Origin: Bin87 sp034421995
GTDB taxonomy: Bacteria > Chloroflexota > Dehalococcoidia > Lucifugimonadales > UBA3495
NCBI GenBank assembly: GCA_034421995.1
Contig: DAOUJY010000077.1
Span: 27,981-91,980, forward strand
Direction of reading: 5' to 3'
Length of the DNA stretch: 64,000 nt
Under the pieces are notes generated by a model. That model saw only the letters and a program-made list of their open reading frames with translations, did no database searches and was not told the origin of the DNA. The position numbers and the translations under genes are program-made. Below, one piece after another: positions 24,258 through 33,225 of this stretch (position 1 is the stretch's first letter; every line of letters begins with the position of its first letter).

Positions 24258-26045
24258 CTACTGCTTGCACGTCGGCTCGAAATGCCCGTTCGCGCTGATG
24301 ACCAGTTCCCGCAACTCCCGGTAGCTCCGGTTCTCGCCCAGCTCTGACTCGACGGCGTCCAGCAGGGTCAGCACGTCGTCCAGGCTGCCGCACTGCGCCC
24401 AGAATGACTCGCGCAATAGCTCAGCGAACTCGGCAGCAGCGGCCGCTTGCCGGAAGTAGGGATCAGTAGCGGACAATTCGGCAACCGTTTCGCCGGTGGT
24501 GATCTCCTGCGATAGCTCAATGACTTGCCGGTTTTGCGGGTCGCGCCAGCGCAGGCGGGCGGTGGCCATTACCGCCTCGGCGAGAACATCGTCAAACAGC
24601 CGCAGTTCATACAGCGCGGACACGTCGCGGGCGAAGCCCACCTCGCCGAAGTCCAGCGTGTCGTCCCGGAAATCCTCGTCGGCCACCGCCCGGTTTTCGT
24701 AACCGATGAGGCGGTACTTGCGAACCACGTCCGGGTTGAATTCGACCTGGATGCGGGCGTCCCGGGCCGTCTCGACGAAGATCCCGGCCGCGCTTTCCTC
24801 CAGGAACCGCGCCGCCGCGTCTCGGTTGGCCAGGTAGTGATAAGTGCCGTTGCCCCGGTTGGCCAGCGCCTCCATCAGGACGTCGTTGTAGTTGCCGGTG
24901 ATGCCCACGCCGATGGTGGTCAGAGTGGCGTTGCGCTGGGCGTATTCGTCCACGACCTTGAGGATGGACTCCGGCCCGGTTTCTCCCACGTTGGCGACGC
25001 CGTCGGACAGCAGTACCAGTCGCGCCTTTCGTCCCCGGTCCATTTCTGCCGAGGCCAACTGGTAGGCCAGGGTCAGCCCGGCCTCGGCGTAGGTGCCGCC
25101 GCCCGGACGGAGCTGTCGGGCCGTGCCGGCAATGTCCCTTGCGTTATCGCCGTTGGTGAAGTCGCGGGCCACGCGCACCTCGTTGGCATAGGTCACGATG
25201 GCGGCCCGGTCGCCGGGGATCATCTGCTCGGAGATGCCGTAGATCACCTCTTTCGCCAGGCCCAGACGGTTATCCGCCTCCATGGAGCCGGACACGTCCA
25301 CCACGAACACCAGGGATACCGGGTCCCGGTCGTCGGTGGGCGCGGGGTTGCTCACGCCGACGCGCAGCAGGACATAGTCCTCATCGCCGAAGGGCGCCGG
25401 CCCGGCGTCCAGGTGCAGCCCCAGCGCGGTATCGGCCGGTGGATAGCCCTGGGGCAGGCTGTTGACGTACTCCTCGACACGCACCGCGTCCGGCTCAACC
25501 AGGTATCCATCGCGCAGGTACTGCTTCAGGATTTCATAGGACGCCGTATCCCCGTCCAGGGCGAAGGTGGACAGCGGGTCCTCGTCGGCGTCGATGAACG
25601 GGTTGACGCCGTAGTGTTCGTAGTAGGTCAGCGGGTAGGCGCCGTCGTTGGGGTTGTCGGTTCCGCCCGATTCCGGCGGAATGACCGGGCCGCCCGACGC
25701 TGGAGCGCTTTGCGGCTGCGCCGGCATAGCGGCGGCAGCCGGGGCCATCGTTGCTGCCGGGGCGGCGGCTGAACCGGCCGTACCTTGCGCCCCGGCGGGC
25801 CCGAGTGCAGTCGCAGCAGGCGCGGATTGCTGCCTGGCGGGAGCAGCCGGCGGGCTTGATGCGCGAGTAGCCGCGATGCGTTGGGCCGTGCTGGACGTAC
25901 TCGACGAACTGGACGCCGGCGCGGCGGACTGCGCAGCCGGAGCCGCCGCGTGCTCTGCGGCCCCGCCACAGGCCAGGGCAGCTACGGCAACCAGCGACAG
26001 AATAGCCACCAGCGCCATAGTTCGGATTCTTGACAGCGAATTCAT
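24258..26045 (-). CDS. VWA-domain lipoprotein (YfbK-like)
   Basis: About 595 aa from the ATG at 26045, chosen because GAGGGGAGAA precedes it and it gives a clean lipoprotein signal (LVAILSLVAVAALACGG). A low-complexity Ala/Pro/Ser linker of about 110 residues follows, then an N-terminal module (YPLTYYEHYGVNPFIDADEDPLSTF, YLRDGYLVEPDAVRVEEYVN). The VWA domain has intact MIDAS residues: VFVVDVSGSMEADNRLGLAK, RPGGGTYAEAGLTLAYQ (Thr) and LVLLSDGVANVG (Asp). The C-terminal about 150 residues match the domain that follows VWA in YfbK proteins. Probably anchored outside the cytoplasmic membrane and binding a protein or ligand in a metal-dependent way; its role is unknown. Confidence 0.87.
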   Translation of the reverse strand: MNSLSRIRTMALVAILSLVAVAALACGGAAEHAAAPAAQSAAPASSSSSTSSTAQRIAATRASSPPAAPARQQSAPAATALGPAGAQGTAGSAAAPAATMAPAAAAMPAQPQSAPASGGPVIPPESGGTDNPNDGAYPLTYYEHYGVNPFIDADEDPLSTFALDGDTASYEILKQYLRDGYLVEPDAVRVEEYVNSLPQGYPPADTALGLHLDAGPAPFGDEDYVLLRVGVSNPAPTDDRDPVSLVFVVDVSGSMEADNRLGLAKEVIYGISEQMIPGDRAAIVTYANEVRVARDFTNGDNARDIAGTARQLRPGGGTYAEAGLTLAYQLASAEMDRGRKARLVLLSDGVANVGETGPESILKVVDEYAQRNATLTTIGVGITGNYNDVLMEALANRGNGTYHYLANRDAAARFLEESAAGIFVETARDARIQVEFNPDVVRKYRLIGYENRAVADEDFRDDTLDFGEVGFARDVSALYELRLFDDVLAEAVMATARLRWRDPQNRQVIELSQEITTGETVAELSATDPYFRQAAAAAEFAELLRESFWAQCGSLDDVLTLLDAVESELGENRSYRELRELVISANGHFEPTCKQ

Positions 26046-26152
26046 AAACGTTTCTCCCCTCGTTCCTTCAAACAAACTTGCGATCGCTTGTGGCCTATTA
26101 CGGCGGAAACGGCCCGGCGGATTGGCAGCGCCGGTGATACAATGCCGACGCT

Positions 26153-27409
26153 ATGACTGCGAACGTTGACAACAGCCTCTCCCCGCACGGCGGCGCGTTG
26201 GTGGAGCGGGTCAATCCCCATCCCGACCGCGATGCCCTGGCCCAATTGCCTACCATCGAGGTGCGCGAGCAGATTGCCCACGAGTGCGTGAACATTGCCT
26301 ACGGATTCTTCTCGCCGCTGACGGGGTTCATGGGCAGCGCCGACGTGGCGGCGGTGTCGGAGACGATGCGGCTGACCAGCGGTTACGTCTGGCCCATACC
26401 CATCGTGCTGGACGCTGCGGAGGCTGAGCTGCGGCAGGCCGGCCCGATTGGTCAAGGGATCCGTGTCGGCGACACTGTTCTGCTCACCCACCTGGGCAAC
26501 CCCCTGGCCACGCTGGACGTTTCCGAGATTTTCGCCGCCGACCTCACCGAACTGGCCCGGCGGGTGTATGCCACCACCGACCCGGCGCATCCCGGCGTGC
26601 AGCGCACCCTGGGTTACGCCGACCGCTTCGTGGCCGGCGACGTCACCCTGGTCTGCCAGCCGGTGATCAACCCACCCTTCGACCGCTACTGGCGGATGCC
26701 TCGGCAACTGCGCTCGGAACTGGCCGACATCGGCTGGCAGCGCGCCGTCGCCCACCAGACGCGCAACGTACCCCACTCCGGCCACGAGTACATGATGAAG
26801 GGAGCGTACCTGGAAGCCCAAGCCGACGGCGTGCTGGTCAGCGCCGTCATTGGCGAGAAGAAGGTGGGCGATTACATTGACGAGGCCATCGTCCTGACCC
26901 AGGACAACCTGCGGGCCCATGGTTTCTTCCGCGACGACATTCACCGCACCACCGCGCTGCTGTGGGATATGCGCTACGCCGGCCCTCGGGAGGCGGTGTT
27001 CCACGCGCTGGTGCGCAAGAACCTGGGCTGCACTCATCATATGTTTGGCCGCGACCACGCCGGCGTCGGCGACTACTACGGCCGCTACGCCGCCCACGAG
27101 ATTTTTGACGAGTTACCCGACCTGGGCATCCGGTCCGTGCTGACCTTGGAATGGTGGTACTGCCCCACCTGCGGCGGCGTGGCCTACGAGGGCATCTGCG
27201 GCCACCCGGACACCAAGCAGGACCTGGCCGGCCGCCTCATCCGCAGCATCATCGACGGCGGCGCGGAGCCGGCCCCGCAGACGCTGCGCGCCGAAACGCT
27301 GGCCCTGGTCCGCCAGTGCGCCGAGGAATACGGCTTCGGCTCGCCCTTCGTAACGGAGCGGTATTTGAGGGAGCGGATGCCGGTGCTGACGGTGCCGCCC
27401 TCGTCGTAA
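26153..27409 (+). CDS. sat: ATP sulfurylase (sulfate adenylyltransferase)
   Basis: 418 aa, length typical of bacterial/archaeal Sat. N-terminal VREQIAHECVNIAYGFFSPLTGFMG and the catalytic HxxH region AHQTRNVPHSGHEYMMKGA are intact. CTHHMFGRDHAGVGDYYG is the second nucleotide-binding motif. A C-terminal cysteine cluster CPTCGGVAYEGICGH is present, as in thermophile and archaeal homologues, and probably binds zinc. It makes adenosine 5'-phosphosulfate from sulfate and ATP. No other sulfate-assimilation or dissimilation gene (apr, cysC, cysH) lies in the window, so the direction and pathway cannot be judged. Confidence 0.93.
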   Translation: MTANVDNSLSPHGGALVERVNPHPDRDALAQLPTIEVREQIAHECVNIAYGFFSPLTGFMGSADVAAVSETMRLTSGYVWPIPIVLDAAEAELRQAGPIGQGIRVGDTVLLTHLGNPLATLDVSEIFAADLTELARRVYATTDPAHPGVQRTLGYADRFVAGDVTLVCQPVINPPFDRYWRMPRQLRSELADIGWQRAVAHQTRNVPHSGHEYMMKGAYLEAQADGVLVSAVIGEKKVGDYIDEAIVLTQDNLRAHGFFRDDIHRTTALLWDMRYAGPREAVFHALVRKNLGCTHHMFGRDHAGVGDYYGRYAAHEIFDELPDLGIRSVLTLEWWYCPTCGGVAYEGICGHPDTKQDLAGRLIRSIIDGGAEPAPQTLRAETLALVRQCAEEYGFGSPFVTERYLRERMPVLTVPPSS

Positions 27410-27410
27410 A

Positions 27411-27857
27411 TCAGCCGGCTACCACCAGGGCCACAATGATCCCCGCAAAGCCGATGGCGATGGCGGCAATTATCCCCAACATCCACCGGGAGCTGCCAAC
27501 TTTGTAGTCGGCCAGGGAGTTTCGCAGTTCGGCGATTTCGTTGGACAGCTCCGCTATCCTGGTTTCGAGCCGAGCAACCTCGCCGCGCACCTGGGCGACC
27601 TCGTTGCGCACCTGGGCAACCTCGCCTTTCACTTCAGCAATCTCGTTTCGGACTTGCGCGATTTCGCTTCTCAGCTCGGCGCGGACCTGGGCGATGTCGC
27701 CTTTCAGCTCAGTGCGTAGTTCCCGCAAGTCCGCTTTAGTCGCCACTACTTCGGTAATAATCCGGGAGAATTCGCCAGCAATCGATCTGGCTTGCGCGTC
27801 CGGCATACCGCCTTCGCGCAACCGATCCAGCATCAGCATTGTGTCAGCCATCGTCAT
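27411..27857 (-). CDS. Coiled-coil protein with C-terminal membrane anchor
   Basis: 148 aa. A helical N-terminus (DTMLMLDRLREGGMPDAQARSIAGEF) is followed by a long heptad-like coiled coil (about 45-118) built from repeats of the EIAQVRNEIAEVKGE, VAQVRNEVAQVRGE type, and a C-terminal transmembrane helix (about 126-146, WMLGIIAAIAIGFAGIIVALVV). The layout resembles CCDC90/DUF1640-type tail-anchored proteins. The neighbouring gene at 27888 encodes a shorter relative of the N-terminal module. Function unknown; probably an oligomeric membrane-associated scaffold. Confidence 0.72.
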   Translation of the reverse strand: MTMADTMLMLDRLREGGMPDAQARSIAGEFSRIITEVVATKADLRELRTELKGDIAQVRAELRSEIAQVRNEIAEVKGEVAQVRNEVAQVRGEVARLETRIAELSNEIAELRNSLADYKVGSSRWMLGIIAAIAIGFAGIIVALVVAG

Positions 27858-27887
27858 ATTGGCAACCTGCCTGAAAGACGGTGCAGT

Positions 27888-28130
27888 TTAGGGGGACCGT
27901 TTCAAGTATTCGTGCCACTTGGCGGCGACTTCGACAAAAACCTTTGCCATGCTCGCCGACTGTTCCTCGGGGAACCCGGCATCGCAAAATCGCTGCCGTA
28001 TCGCCTCCGGGTCAACGTCGGGGTCGGTGAGGACCCTACCTGTTGCCTCGGCGACGGCGCGAGCCTGGTCATCTTCAAAGTGGCCCGAATCGCGAAGCCG
28101 CTCGTACATTCCCAGGGTATCCAGTAGCAT
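27888..28130 (-). CDS. Short paralogue of the coiled-coil protein N-terminal module
   Basis: 80 aa from the ATG at 28130. Upstream codons in the same frame give cysteine-rich, unlikely sequence, so a later start was chosen. MLLDTLGMYERLRDSGHFEDDQARAVAEATGRVL parallels MTMADTMLMLDRLREGGMPDAQARSIAGEFSRII in the gene at 27411. The coiled coil and membrane anchor are missing. A second such unit occurs in residues 38-75 (DPEAIRQRFCDAGFPEEQSASMAKVFVEV). It may bind the longer paralogue; role unknown. Confidence 0.6.
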   Translation of the reverse strand: MLLDTLGMYERLRDSGHFEDDQARAVAEATGRVLTDPDVDPEAIRQRFCDAGFPEEQSASMAKVFVEVAAKWHEYLKRSP

Positions 28131-28213
28131 AATGCCGTCCGTGCAGTTGGCCTCAGCAGGTTGTGTCAGTATAGCAGACGGCAACCTCGCCGCAATCGAT
28201 GCTTTCCAGCCGG

Positions 28214-29722
28214 TCAACCGGTCACGCTGGGGTCGGCAACCCGGCCCAGGAACAGGATGGCGTCCGTGCGGGTGTCGCGGATGAGGAAGATGAACGGCCG
28301 GTCAACGTCCATCACCACCGGTGGCAAGGGTGTCGGAGGCTCGGATACGGGTACAGCCATGATGACAGCGGTAGCCGCAGCGGCCTCGGTTCCCTTTTCG
28401 TTGACTTCGACGAATGCTTTGTGCAGAACATCGCTGATGTAAAGTCCCGGGTCAGGCGACGCGAGACTCGAAAAATCAGCCATCCCCGAGAAATCGGCGA
28501 CGCCAATGAGAGGGCTGAAGGCGTCGATCATGCCCAGCTGTTGCAGCGCGCTCTTGGCGTCAACCGATTTTTCCAGCTTGAACCGGGGCATGGTGAGATC
28601 CACCACGCGCTCATTCCAACCGTCGCCGCGACCACTGAGCGTTTTCGCATCCAGGCGGTCCACGAACTCATCGAATTTGCCGACCGCCGGGAGGAATATG
28701 ACCATGGCCAGCCGGCCCCCCTGGTAGAGCAGTTGCACCGCCTGGTAATTGTCTCCCTCCGCATACCTGAGTTCGCGCTTCTGGCGCATCATGGGAACCT
28801 TGACCTGGCTACCGTCAGCCAGGTTGAAAAAGTCCTCCTCGGTGTCCCTTTCATCAAATTCATATTTTTCTGCCCACTTGCCTTTGAAGTAAATGGCGTT
28901 GGTGAGAACGAGGCGAGTGCAATCCAATGGCGGAGGGTCGCAGGACCCGAAATGGCTCGGGCTGACGATGGTGGGGATTTTCCCGTTGGTCTCCTCAACA
29001 GCCCAGCCGTTGATGATCTGCGCTGACTCCTGCCGCCCTTCCGGCTGGGTGAAGTCCAGCTGCGACAGGCCGGCGCCGTAGTTTTCCGCCACCGTGTCCA
29101 GGAACTCCGGACGAAATTGGTAGCCTTGCTGTCCCCACAGTGCGTTGGCGATGTTCAGTTCCGGTAGGTCGTCACCGTCCCTGGAAGCCTTTAGCAGTTC
29201 CAAATCCACGCCGTTGAACACCGTGTGCAAACGTCCTGGCACCAGGTCGAAGTGGAGCGCGTCCACCATCTGTGCCGCGGTCTCCCCGGCCGCGCCGGCG
29301 TAGGTCATCGCCAGCGCCGCCGAAATGCTGTATGGCGAAAAGAACAGGTTGCCATCGCTATCGTCGCTCAGCCGGTGGTAGAAATCCAGGGCGAAAGCGC
29401 TGTTGCCGGAGACCAGCGCGTCCTGTTCCTCCCAGGTGAAATCGGGTTCGGTGATGCGCTCCTTATCCGACTGAACCGTTCGAGCCACCGGGGCGGTCAG
29501 CGTAGGCGCGATGGTCTTCTCCGCTGCTGGCGTCGGGGATGCGACGGGCGACAGTTGCGTTGACGCCGGCGCAGTGGTTGCGGCAACTGGGGCCGCAACC
29601 GTAGTGGCTGGCGCCACCATTGGGTCCGGTTCCGCCGCCGGGGCGCATCCTGAAACGATCAGCGCCAGCAGCGGGGCGACGATAAGCGGCAATGGCCGCG
29701 CAAATTCCCTGGCAGTTATCAC
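28214..29722 (-). CDS. Serpin-family protease-inhibitor lipoprotein
   Basis: 502 aa. The signal peptide ends LLALIVSGC, a probable lipidation site, followed by an Ala/Thr/Pro-rich linker of about 60 residues. The serpin fold spans about 105-500: NLFFSPYSISAALAMTYAGAAGETAAQM, LNIANALWGQQGYQF, LVLTNAIYFKGKWAEKYEF, VPMMRQKRELRYAEGDNYQAVQLLY, and LYISDVLHKAFVEVNEKGTEAAAATAVIM. The hinge EKGTEAAAAT (small residues) is that of inhibitory serpins. The C-terminal DRPFIFLIRDTRTDAILFLGRV is the serpin signature. The P1 residue cannot be fixed and falls near AVPV. Predicted to trap serine or cysteine proteases outside the cell. Confidence 0.92.
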   Translation of the reverse strand: MITAREFARPLPLIVAPLLALIVSGCAPAAEPDPMVAPATTVAAPVAATTAPASTQLSPVASPTPAAEKTIAPTLTAPVARTVQSDKERITEPDFTWEEQDALVSGNSAFALDFYHRLSDDSDGNLFFSPYSISAALAMTYAGAAGETAAQMVDALHFDLVPGRLHTVFNGVDLELLKASRDGDDLPELNIANALWGQQGYQFRPEFLDTVAENYGAGLSQLDFTQPEGRQESAQIINGWAVEETNGKIPTIVSPSHFGSCDPPPLDCTRLVLTNAIYFKGKWAEKYEFDERDTEEDFFNLADGSQVKVPMMRQKRELRYAEGDNYQAVQLLYQGGRLAMVIFLPAVGKFDEFVDRLDAKTLSGRGDGWNERVVDLTMPRFKLEKSVDAKSALQQLGMIDAFSPLIGVADFSGMADFSSLASPDPGLYISDVLHKAFVEVNEKGTEAAAATAVIMAVPVSEPPTPLPPVVMDVDRPFIFLIRDTRTDAILFLGRVADPSVTG

Positions 29723-29885
29723 GACAACGCTCCTGAAACGCGGATTGTGGGGCTGTATGCCCCGCCGAGTCTCACACGTTTACGGTTACGGGAGCGCCCT
29801 GGTAACGGATTGCTGCCGTACCCCCCGGCGATGACGCAGAACCCGACAGGAAGAACACCTAACCGGCTGGGACAGCCTGATTTCC

Positions 29886-30485
29886 CTATTCTTCTCGCGG
29901 CGGCCGGCGGCGGTGCTGGAATATATCTGCCAGCGGTATCGACAGGCCCGGCAGCAGCGGTGTGGTCAGTACGTCGCCGATGCCCAGCACGCTACGCTCC
30001 GCGTATGCGCCGTCGCGCAGCTCCAGCTGCGTCACCGTATCGTTGCGCGGGTCTATGGGCCAGTATTCCAGGACGCCGGCCTCGGCGTAGATCTGGCGTT
30101 TGCGAACCAGGTCCCGGTTGCGGTCGTCGGACAGGACTTCCACCACGATGTCCGGCGCGCCCGCGACCATGAGGGTGCCCAGAATAGCCTCACGCTCACG
30201 GAGCACAATTGTCAGGTCAGGGGCAAACAGATATCGACCATCCGAAAACAGGTCCACGATGACATCCTGGAACAGGTCGGCTGGCGGCTCCGCGAAACTC
30301 TGAAGATAGTTCAGGATGTGCCACGCTAGCCAAAGGGACAGGAAATTGTGGACGAGTCGGGGCCTGGGCATTATGTACAACTCTCCGTCGTCCAGTTCCA
30401 TCTTGCATTTGTCTTCCGTATCGGGCAGTTCAAGGAACTCGGCGACGGACAGCCGGATGCCGGCCCGGGGTTTTATGGTTGTCAT
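29886..30485 (-). CDS. Uma2-family (DUF820) putative endonuclease
   Basis: 199 aa. MTTIKPRAGIRLSVAEFLELPDTEDKCKMELDDGELYIM, then FAPDLTIVL (nuclease Asp), GAPDIVVEVLSDDRNRDLVRKRQIYAEAGVLEYWPIDP (Glu, Lys), and C-terminal LPGLSIPLADIFQHRRRPP. It is a close tandem paralogue of 30501-31100, sharing nearly the whole C-terminal third (QIYAEAGVLEYW, LADIFQHRRRPPR). The conserved E in the N-terminal motif is present. Family function is not established. Confidence 0.88.
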   Translation of the reverse strand: MTTIKPRAGIRLSVAEFLELPDTEDKCKMELDDGELYIMPRPRLVHNFLSLWLAWHILNYLQSFAEPPADLFQDVIVDLFSDGRYLFAPDLTIVLREREAILGTLMVAGAPDIVVEVLSDDRNRDLVRKRQIYAEAGVLEYWPIDPRNDTVTQLELRDGAYAERSVLGIGDVLTTPLLPGLSIPLADIFQHRRRPPREE

Positions 30486-30500
30486 GGCGATTTCCTGCCT

Positions 30501-31100
30501 TCATTCACCATCACGCGGCGGCCGGCGGCGGTGTTGGAATATATCGGCCAACGGTATCGCCAGACCCAGCAGCAGCGGCGTGGTCAGCACGTCGCCGACC
30601 TCTAGCACGGTCCGCTCCACGTATGCGCCGTCGCGCAGCTCCAGCGGCGTAATGGTGTCGTTGCGCGGGTCCATCAACCAGTATTCCAGTACGCCGGCCT
30701 CGGCGTAGATTTGCCGCTTGCGGACCAGGTCGTGGTTGCGGTCGGTGGAGAGAATTTCGACCACAATGTCGGGGGTTCCCTCAACCCATTTACGCCCCAC
30801 GATGCCCCGATTCTTATTGCGGATGATTACCATATCCGGTTTGGGAGCACGTTGGAGTTCTCTTGACAGGACGGTGGTCATCGCGTGATAGAACTGTGCC
30901 GGCGTCTGATCGAAACCATCCAAATAGTCGTCGAGATGGCGGCAGAACTGTAGCATCAAGAACTGGTGGTCGGGGCTGCCTGACGCCATGATGTACAGCA
31001 CTCCGTCGTCGAGCTCCCACTTGCCGTCGGTCTCGCCCAGGGCCAGGAAATCGTCCAGGGACATGCGCATCCCCGTGCGCAGTTTGGGGGTAGTGGTCAT
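30501..31100 (-). CDS. Uma2-family (DUF820) putative endonuclease, tandem copy
   Basis: 199 aa from the ATG at 31100. The longer frame reaching 31940 is a shadow of the transporter gene. MSLDDFLALGETDGKWELDDGVLYIMAS, PKPDMVII, GTPDIVVEILSTDRNHDLVRKRQIYAEAGVLEYWLMDP and IPLADIFQHRRRPP match the copy at 29886. The two differ mainly in the middle (residues about 45-90), suggesting a recent duplication followed by divergence of the specificity region. 15 nt separate the two genes. Confidence 0.88.
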   Translation of the reverse strand: MTTTPKLRTGMRMSLDDFLALGETDGKWELDDGVLYIMASGSPDHQFLMLQFCRHLDDYLDGFDQTPAQFYHAMTTVLSRELQRAPKPDMVIIRNKNRGIVGRKWVEGTPDIVVEILSTDRNHDLVRKRQIYAEAGVLEYWLMDPRNDTITPLELRDGAYVERTVLEVGDVLTTPLLLGLAIPLADIFQHRRRPPRDGE

Positions 31101-31111
31101 GCTTGGCTCCA

Positions 31112-31139
31112 GTAGGGGTGAATAATTATTCGCCTCTAC
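31112..31139. repeat. 28-bp palindrome (family R3, copy 3, overlapping a stop codon)
   Basis: GTAGGGGTGAATAA pairs with TTATTCGCCTCTAC; one position per arm differs from the copies at 8018 and 24205. Its right end supplies the stop codon of the MFS gene (TAG, 31136-31138 on the minus strand), so the element inserted at or just inside the gene end. Confidence 0.8.
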
Positions 31140-32458
31140 GCGGCTCCTGCCGCCGGCGCGGTCTGGTAGCGCACGGAGTACTTGCGCTCGCGGATGGTGA
31201 AGGCACTGATGGCCGCCGGGTAGAGCATCACGGCGGCGATGGAGAAGGCCACGATGTAGTCGCCGGTAAGTTCCCGCAGGTAACCGGCCATCAGCACGCT
31301 GGTGAACCCGCCCAGCTGGTGGAACAGGAAAGCCACGCCGGAGATGGTCGCCAGCGACTTCAGCCCGTACACCTCCGCCGTCAGCGAGGTGGTCAGCGGC
31401 GCGGTGGCGATCCACGAGAGGCCGGCGACGAAGGAGAAGATCAGCAGCCCGGCCAGCACGGGTATCCCCGGTATCGCCAGCGACGCCACCAGTATCACGT
31501 AGCCCGTGCCCCGGCAGAAATAGACCAAAGCCAGCCAATTCTTGCGTCCCCCGATGCGGTCGGAAATCCAGCCCGCGCCGGTGGCTCCGATGGCGTTGAG
31601 GAGCGACATCCACCCGAATATCCAGGCTGCCACCCAGGGGGTAATACCCTCCTCGATGGCCATGGGCACGAAATGGACCGACAGCATGAAGGTGGTGGAG
31701 CCGCAGATGAAGTAGGAGAAGCTCATCTGCCAGATGGGGAAGGACTTGAACGCCTGCCGCCAGTGGCTGGCGAACAGCGGCTGTGGCGGTGGAGACGCCG
31801 CGCCGGGAGATCCGTCTGGGCCGCCCTCCGGCACGGGGTCGCCGTCGGGAGTCAGGCCCTTGCGAGCCGGGTCGTCGTGCAGGAAGATGAACGCCAGCGG
31901 GATGCCCAGGCACAGGATCATCAGACCCATGACGATCCACGATAGCCGCCAGTCAATCAGGGAAATCAGGAAGGCGGCAAAGGGGACCAGGATAAAGCCG
32001 CCCAGTGACATGCCGGAGGCGTTCAGCCCGATCACCAGTCCCCGCCGGCGGCGGAACCACTTGCTCAGCATCGCGCCGGTGTTGGTCAGCGACGTGCCGC
32101 TCTGACCCACGGCCGCCACCACGCCGAACACGGCGATGAGATACCAGATGCTGCCGGTGAGCGCCATCAGCAGCGTGGATGCGCCCACGATGACGATGCC
32201 GGTCATCACGACGATACGCACGCCCACCCGGTCGAAGAAGTAGCCCATGAAGGGCTGGGTGACGCCGTTGAGCAGCGCGCCCAACGCAGCGGCCCAGGAC
32301 ACCACGGTCCGGTTCCACTCGAATTCGGCCTCCATGGGCACCACGAACGCCCCGAAGGCGTTCCGCGTCCCCATGGTCAGAAAGGCGATAAACATACAGG
32401 TGGCAACTACGAACCACCCGTAAAACATCCCCGGCCGCGCCGGATTGCTCGCCGCCAT
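31136..32458 (-). CDS. Major facilitator superfamily transporter (OFA-like)
   Basis: 440 aa with about 12 hydrophobic segments. MFYGWFVVATCMFIAFLTMGTRNAFGAFVVPMEAEFEWNRTVVSW and FMGYFFDRVGVRIVVMTGI (A-motif loop) are typical of the oxalate:formate/monocarboxylate group. A charged central loop at about 205-235 is Pro/Gly-rich. The second half has ISDRIGGRKNWLALVYF. It is a paralogue of the transporter at 8538-9827. The last codons derive from the R3 palindrome. Substrate unknown. Confidence 0.87.
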   Translation of the reverse strand: MAASNPARPGMFYGWFVVATCMFIAFLTMGTRNAFGAFVVPMEAEFEWNRTVVSWAAALGALLNGVTQPFMGYFFDRVGVRIVVMTGIVIVGASTLLMALTGSIWYLIAVFGVVAAVGQSGTSLTNTGAMLSKWFRRRRGLVIGLNASGMSLGGFILVPFAAFLISLIDWRLSWIVMGLMILCLGIPLAFIFLHDDPARKGLTPDGDPVPEGGPDGSPGAASPPPQPLFASHWRQAFKSFPIWQMSFSYFICGSTTFMLSVHFVPMAIEEGITPWVAAWIFGWMSLLNAIGATGAGWISDRIGGRKNWLALVYFCRGTGYVILVASLAIPGIPVLAGLLIFSFVAGLSWIATAPLTTSLTAEVYGLKSLATISGVAFLFHQLGGFTSVLMAGYLRELTGDYIVAFSIAAVMLYPAAISAFTIRERKYSVRYQTAPAAGAA

Positions 32459-32560
32459 GATGCCCCCAAGCCCGCTGCGTTACAATGCCCTGCTATTGGG
32501 GCGGATTTTATGCCCATGGCGACGGGGGCGCAAGGCGATGCGTCCGCCGCGCACACACGT

Positions 32561-32592
32561 TTGTCATTGCGAGCGTAGCGTAGCAATCTCGT
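32561..32592. repeat. GCGAGCGTAGCGTAGCAATC-type repeat
   Basis: TCATTGCGAGCGTAGCGTAG then CAATCTCG is an imperfect palindromic unit of a kind scattered in Chloroflexota genomes. It is present once in this window, between divergent/convergent genes. Confidence 0.55.
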
Positions 32593-32615
32593 TGCGTTTC
32601 TCATACCATCTGCAA

Positions 32616-33176
32616 TCAGGGGATTTTCCCTTCGCGCTTCAGCGCGATCAAGCGGGCGGTGGCAGCATCGTTCAGAGCCCGTTGCTCCGGGGTCTCCGGG
32701 GAGCGCTCAATCCGTTCCAAAAAGGAGTGATTGAGTTCATGCCAGAGTACTTGATCCGCTTCCACCATCTCGGCAAGCCAGTCGCTGATGAGCCGCGCTG
32801 CTACCACGGGGCGAGCAGGGTGTCCCGTCAACCGTGCCAGATGATCCGCCGTGTGGATGGCGACTTCGGCGTCCCTTCCTTCGGCTATGTAGGCTATGGT
32901 TACCGCGAGGTACACGGTTTCGTCTTGCCTATCGGTGGCCTCGATCATCAGCGGGGTGATCAGGAAATTGTGCCGGTCGGACGGGGTCATGCCATCCTGC
33001 CCCGACGGCGGAAGCAATGCCACCTTTTCGCCAGCGCTGAGAGTCCTGATGAAGCTCAATCCCATATGGTCAGCGATAAGGCAGCCGTCATCAGCAATTT
33101 GCTCCCTCATCGCCGACCTGAGGAACAATCGGTCGCCTCGAAATCTGCCCCGACGCTCTATTTCGTCATAGCTCAT
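32616..33176 (-). CDS. Degenerate relative of the coiled-coil nuclease-like proteins
   Basis: 186 aa from the ATG at 33176; the longer frame begins with a TTG and overlaps the vsr remnant. The C-terminal half LITPLMIEATDRQDETVYLAVTIAYIAEGRDAEVAIHTADHLARLTGHPARPVVAARLISD aligns with the nuclease-like domain of 38813 and 39558 (IIEATD...YIAVEVSFTADRRD...RNAGCLTRFTGQPAHAVVAS). The acidic residue of the VEVS strand is lost (VTIA), and the long coiled coil is absent. It may be a decaying copy. Not recognised beyond this relationship. Confidence 0.55.
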   Translation of the reverse strand: MSYDEIERRGRFRGDRLFLRSAMREQIADDGCLIADHMGLSFIRTLSAGEKVALLPPSGQDGMTPSDRHNFLITPLMIEATDRQDETVYLAVTIAYIAEGRDAEVAIHTADHLARLTGHPARPVVAARLISDWLAEMVEADQVLWHELNHSFLERIERSPETPEQRALNDAATARLIALKREGKIP

Positions 33177-33225
33177 ACGGCCTCTGGATCTGGCTGATTT
33201 GCGATCAACGCTTGTTTGGATTGTA

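Noticed and set aside
30501..31940. 479-codon frame reading through a Uma2 gene and beyond
   Set aside because: Only 30501-31100 is Uma2; the rest is antisense-like sequence within the MFS gene region.
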